Assembly: GCA_021808035.1 (NCBI GenBank)
Contig: JAKBCG010000159.1
Coordinates: 1 to 6,161, forward strand
Direction of reading: 5' to 3'
DNA from: Pseudomonadota bacterium
GTDB lineage: Bacteria; Pseudomonadota; Gammaproteobacteria; Steroidobacterales; Steroidobacteraceae
Length of the DNA: 6,161 nucleotides
Shown: in pieces, positions 5,132-6,161 of the stretch
Position numbering within the stretch: the stretch's first letter is position 1
How the letters are laid out: every line of letters begins with the position of its first letter
Made by a program: the position numbers and the translations under genes
Notes under the pieces: generated by a model
The model's database searches: none
The model's input: only the letters and a program-made list of their open reading frames with translations
Told to the model about the DNA's origin: nothing

Positions 5132-6161
5132 GAACCGTGAACGTCGAGCTCGGCCGAGCGACCTATCCGATCGACATCGGACCGGGCCTCCTCGGCGACG
5201 GTGCGACGCTCGCGCAGCGCGTCCCCGGCGCGGACCTGCTCCTGCTCAGCAACGAGACGGTCGCGCCGCTGTACCTTTCGCGCGTGCGCGCGGGCCTGCC
5301 CGGGCGGCGCATCGGCGAGTGCATCCTGCCGGACGGGGAGCGCCACAAGACGCTCGCGACCGCGAGCCGGGTGTTCGACGCGCTCGTCGAGCAACGCTTC
5401 AATCGCGATGCGACGCTGGTCGTGCTCGGCGGCGGGGTGGTCGGCGACATCGGCGGTTTCGCGGCCGCGTGCTATCAACGGGGGATCCGTTTCGTCCAGC
5501 TCCCCACCACCTTGCTCGCGCAGGTGGACTCCTCCGTCGGCGGCAAGACCGGCGTGAATCACCCGGGCGGCAAGAACCTGATCGGAGCGTTCCACCAGCC
5601 GGTCGCGGTGATCGCCGACACCGATTGCCTCGGGACGCTCGCCGACCGCGAGCTGCGCGCCGGTCTCGCGGAAGTCGTCAAGTACGGATGCATCGCCGAC
5701 GCCGCGCTGTTCGAATGGCTCGAGCATGCGGTTCCGCGCCTGCTCGCGCGCGACCCGCAGGCGCTGGTCGAGGCGATCGCGCGCTCATGCGAGATCAAGG
5801 CCGCGATCGTCGCGCGGGACGAGCGCGAGGACGGCGTACGGGCGATCCTCAATTTCGGTCATACCTTCGGCCATGCGATCGAGGCGGCGACCGGATACGA
5901 GCGCTACCTGCACGGCGAGGCCGTGGCGATCGGCCTCGCGATCGCCGCGGATCTCTCCGCGCGAATCGGGCTCGTGGATCGCGCGGTGCCGCGGCGGCTG
6001 CGCGCGCTGCTGAGTGCGGCCGGCCTCGATCTCGCGGCGCCGCGAATCGGGGCCGCGCGCGCGCGCGCGCTGATCGGCATGGACAAGAAGGTGCGGGGCG
6101 GGGCCGTGCGGCTCGTGCTGCTCGCGGGGCTCGGTGTCGCCGAGCTGCGCACCGATTACGG
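5128..6161 (+). CDS. aroB: 3-dehydroquinate synthase (AroB), 3'-truncated by window edge
   Basis: AroB converts DAHP to 3-dehydroquinate, the second shikimate-pathway step, using NAD+ and a divalent metal such as zinc. The frame is open from 5128 to the window end (344 complete codons plus two bases). The family is about 360 residues, so only the extreme C-terminus is missing. Motifs seen are the NAD-binding LGGGVVGD (100-107), LPTTLLAQVDSSVGGKTGVNHP, and the metal ligands Glu182 in LAEVVKYG, His245 in NFGHTFGHA and His262 in LHGEA. These sit two positions before the E. coli residues Glu184, His247 and His264. The late MDKKVRGG segment is also present. GTG 5128 overlaps the aroK stop in GTGA and gives an N-terminus that aligns without gaps to E. 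coli AroB; GTG 5137 is an alternative. No Shine-Dalgarno precedes GTG 5128, so translational coupling to aroK is likely. Confidence 0.97.
   Translation, partial: MRTVNVELGRATYPIDIGPGLLGDGATLAQRVPGADLLLLSNETVAPLYLSRVRAGLPGRRIGECILPDGERHKTLATASRVFDALVEQRFNRDATLVVLGGGVVGDIGGFAAACYQRGIRFVQLPTTLLAQVDSSVGGKTGVNHPGGKNLIGAFHQPVAVIADTDCLGTLADRELRAGLAEVVKYGCIADAALFEWLEHAVPRLLARDPQALVEAIARSCEIKAAIVARDEREDGVRAILNFGHTFGHAIEAATGYERYLHGEAVAIGLAIAADLSARIGLVDRAVPRRLRALLSAAGLDLAAPRIGAARARALIGMDKKVRGGAVRLVLLAGLGVAELRTDY
6054..6070 (+). repeat. Alternating CG dinucleotide tract inside aroB
   Basis: Seventeen bases of uninterrupted C-G alternation (eight CG units plus C) lie in the coding sequence and encode Ala-Arg-Ala-Arg-Ala in a variable part of AroB. 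The tract is seen directly. It could form Z-DNA or slip, but may simply reflect Ala/Arg codon choice in a GC-rich genome. Confidence 0.6.

Noticed and set aside
1..6161. Novel defence system, mobile element, CRISPR array or RNA gene
   Set aside because: Every coding stretch is explained by pilMNOPQ-aroK-aroB; no transposase, spaced repeats, tRNA-like fold or unfamiliar gene was seen.

Overview
The window reads as an ordinary high-GC proteobacterial chromosome segment, by eye about two-thirds G+C with strong G/C preference at third codon positions. It carries the conserved pilMNOPQ-aroK-aroB cluster. All seven genes are on the + strand and form one tightly packed run, so a single long transcript is likely. 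This gene order is typical of Gammaproteobacteria and Betaproteobacteria. The PilN N-terminus (INLLPWRE) and the PilP/AroK style lean towards a high-GC gammaproteobacterium, but that placement is an inference.

Bases 1-4479 encode the type IV pilus alignment and secretin subcomplexes. They comprise the C-terminal half of PilM (cytoplasmic actin-like protein), PilN and PilO (bitopic inner-membrane proteins with periplasmic coiled coils), PilP (periplasmic lipoprotein) and PilQ (outer-membrane secretin). The order follows the physical chain from cytoplasm to outer membrane: PilM binds the PilN N-terminus, PilN pairs with PilO, PilP binds PilN/PilO, and PilP docks on the PilQ N domains. pilN/pilO and pilO/pilP overlap by 4 bases (ATGA, GTGA), which suggests translational coupling and balanced stoichiometry.

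Bases 4480-4579 form the only real intergenic gap. It holds a very strong GC hairpin (13-bp perfect stem, then one mismatch and 5 more bp) without a T-run, partly built from an imperfect tandem duplication.

Bases 4580-6161 carry aroK (shikimate kinase I) and aroB (3-dehydroquinate synthase), two enzymes of the shikimate pathway. aroK ends in a GTGA overlap with the start of aroB. Neither start has a convincing Shine-Dalgarno sequence, and each has a -10-like hexamer about 10 bases upstream. aroB runs off the right edge and lacks only the last few codons.

I see no mobile element, CRISPR array, RNA gene or unfamiliar gene system. The observations worth checking are the pilQ-aroK hairpin and repeat, the start architecture of aroK/aroB, an alternating CG tract inside aroB and an unusual short stretch at the left edge of pilM.
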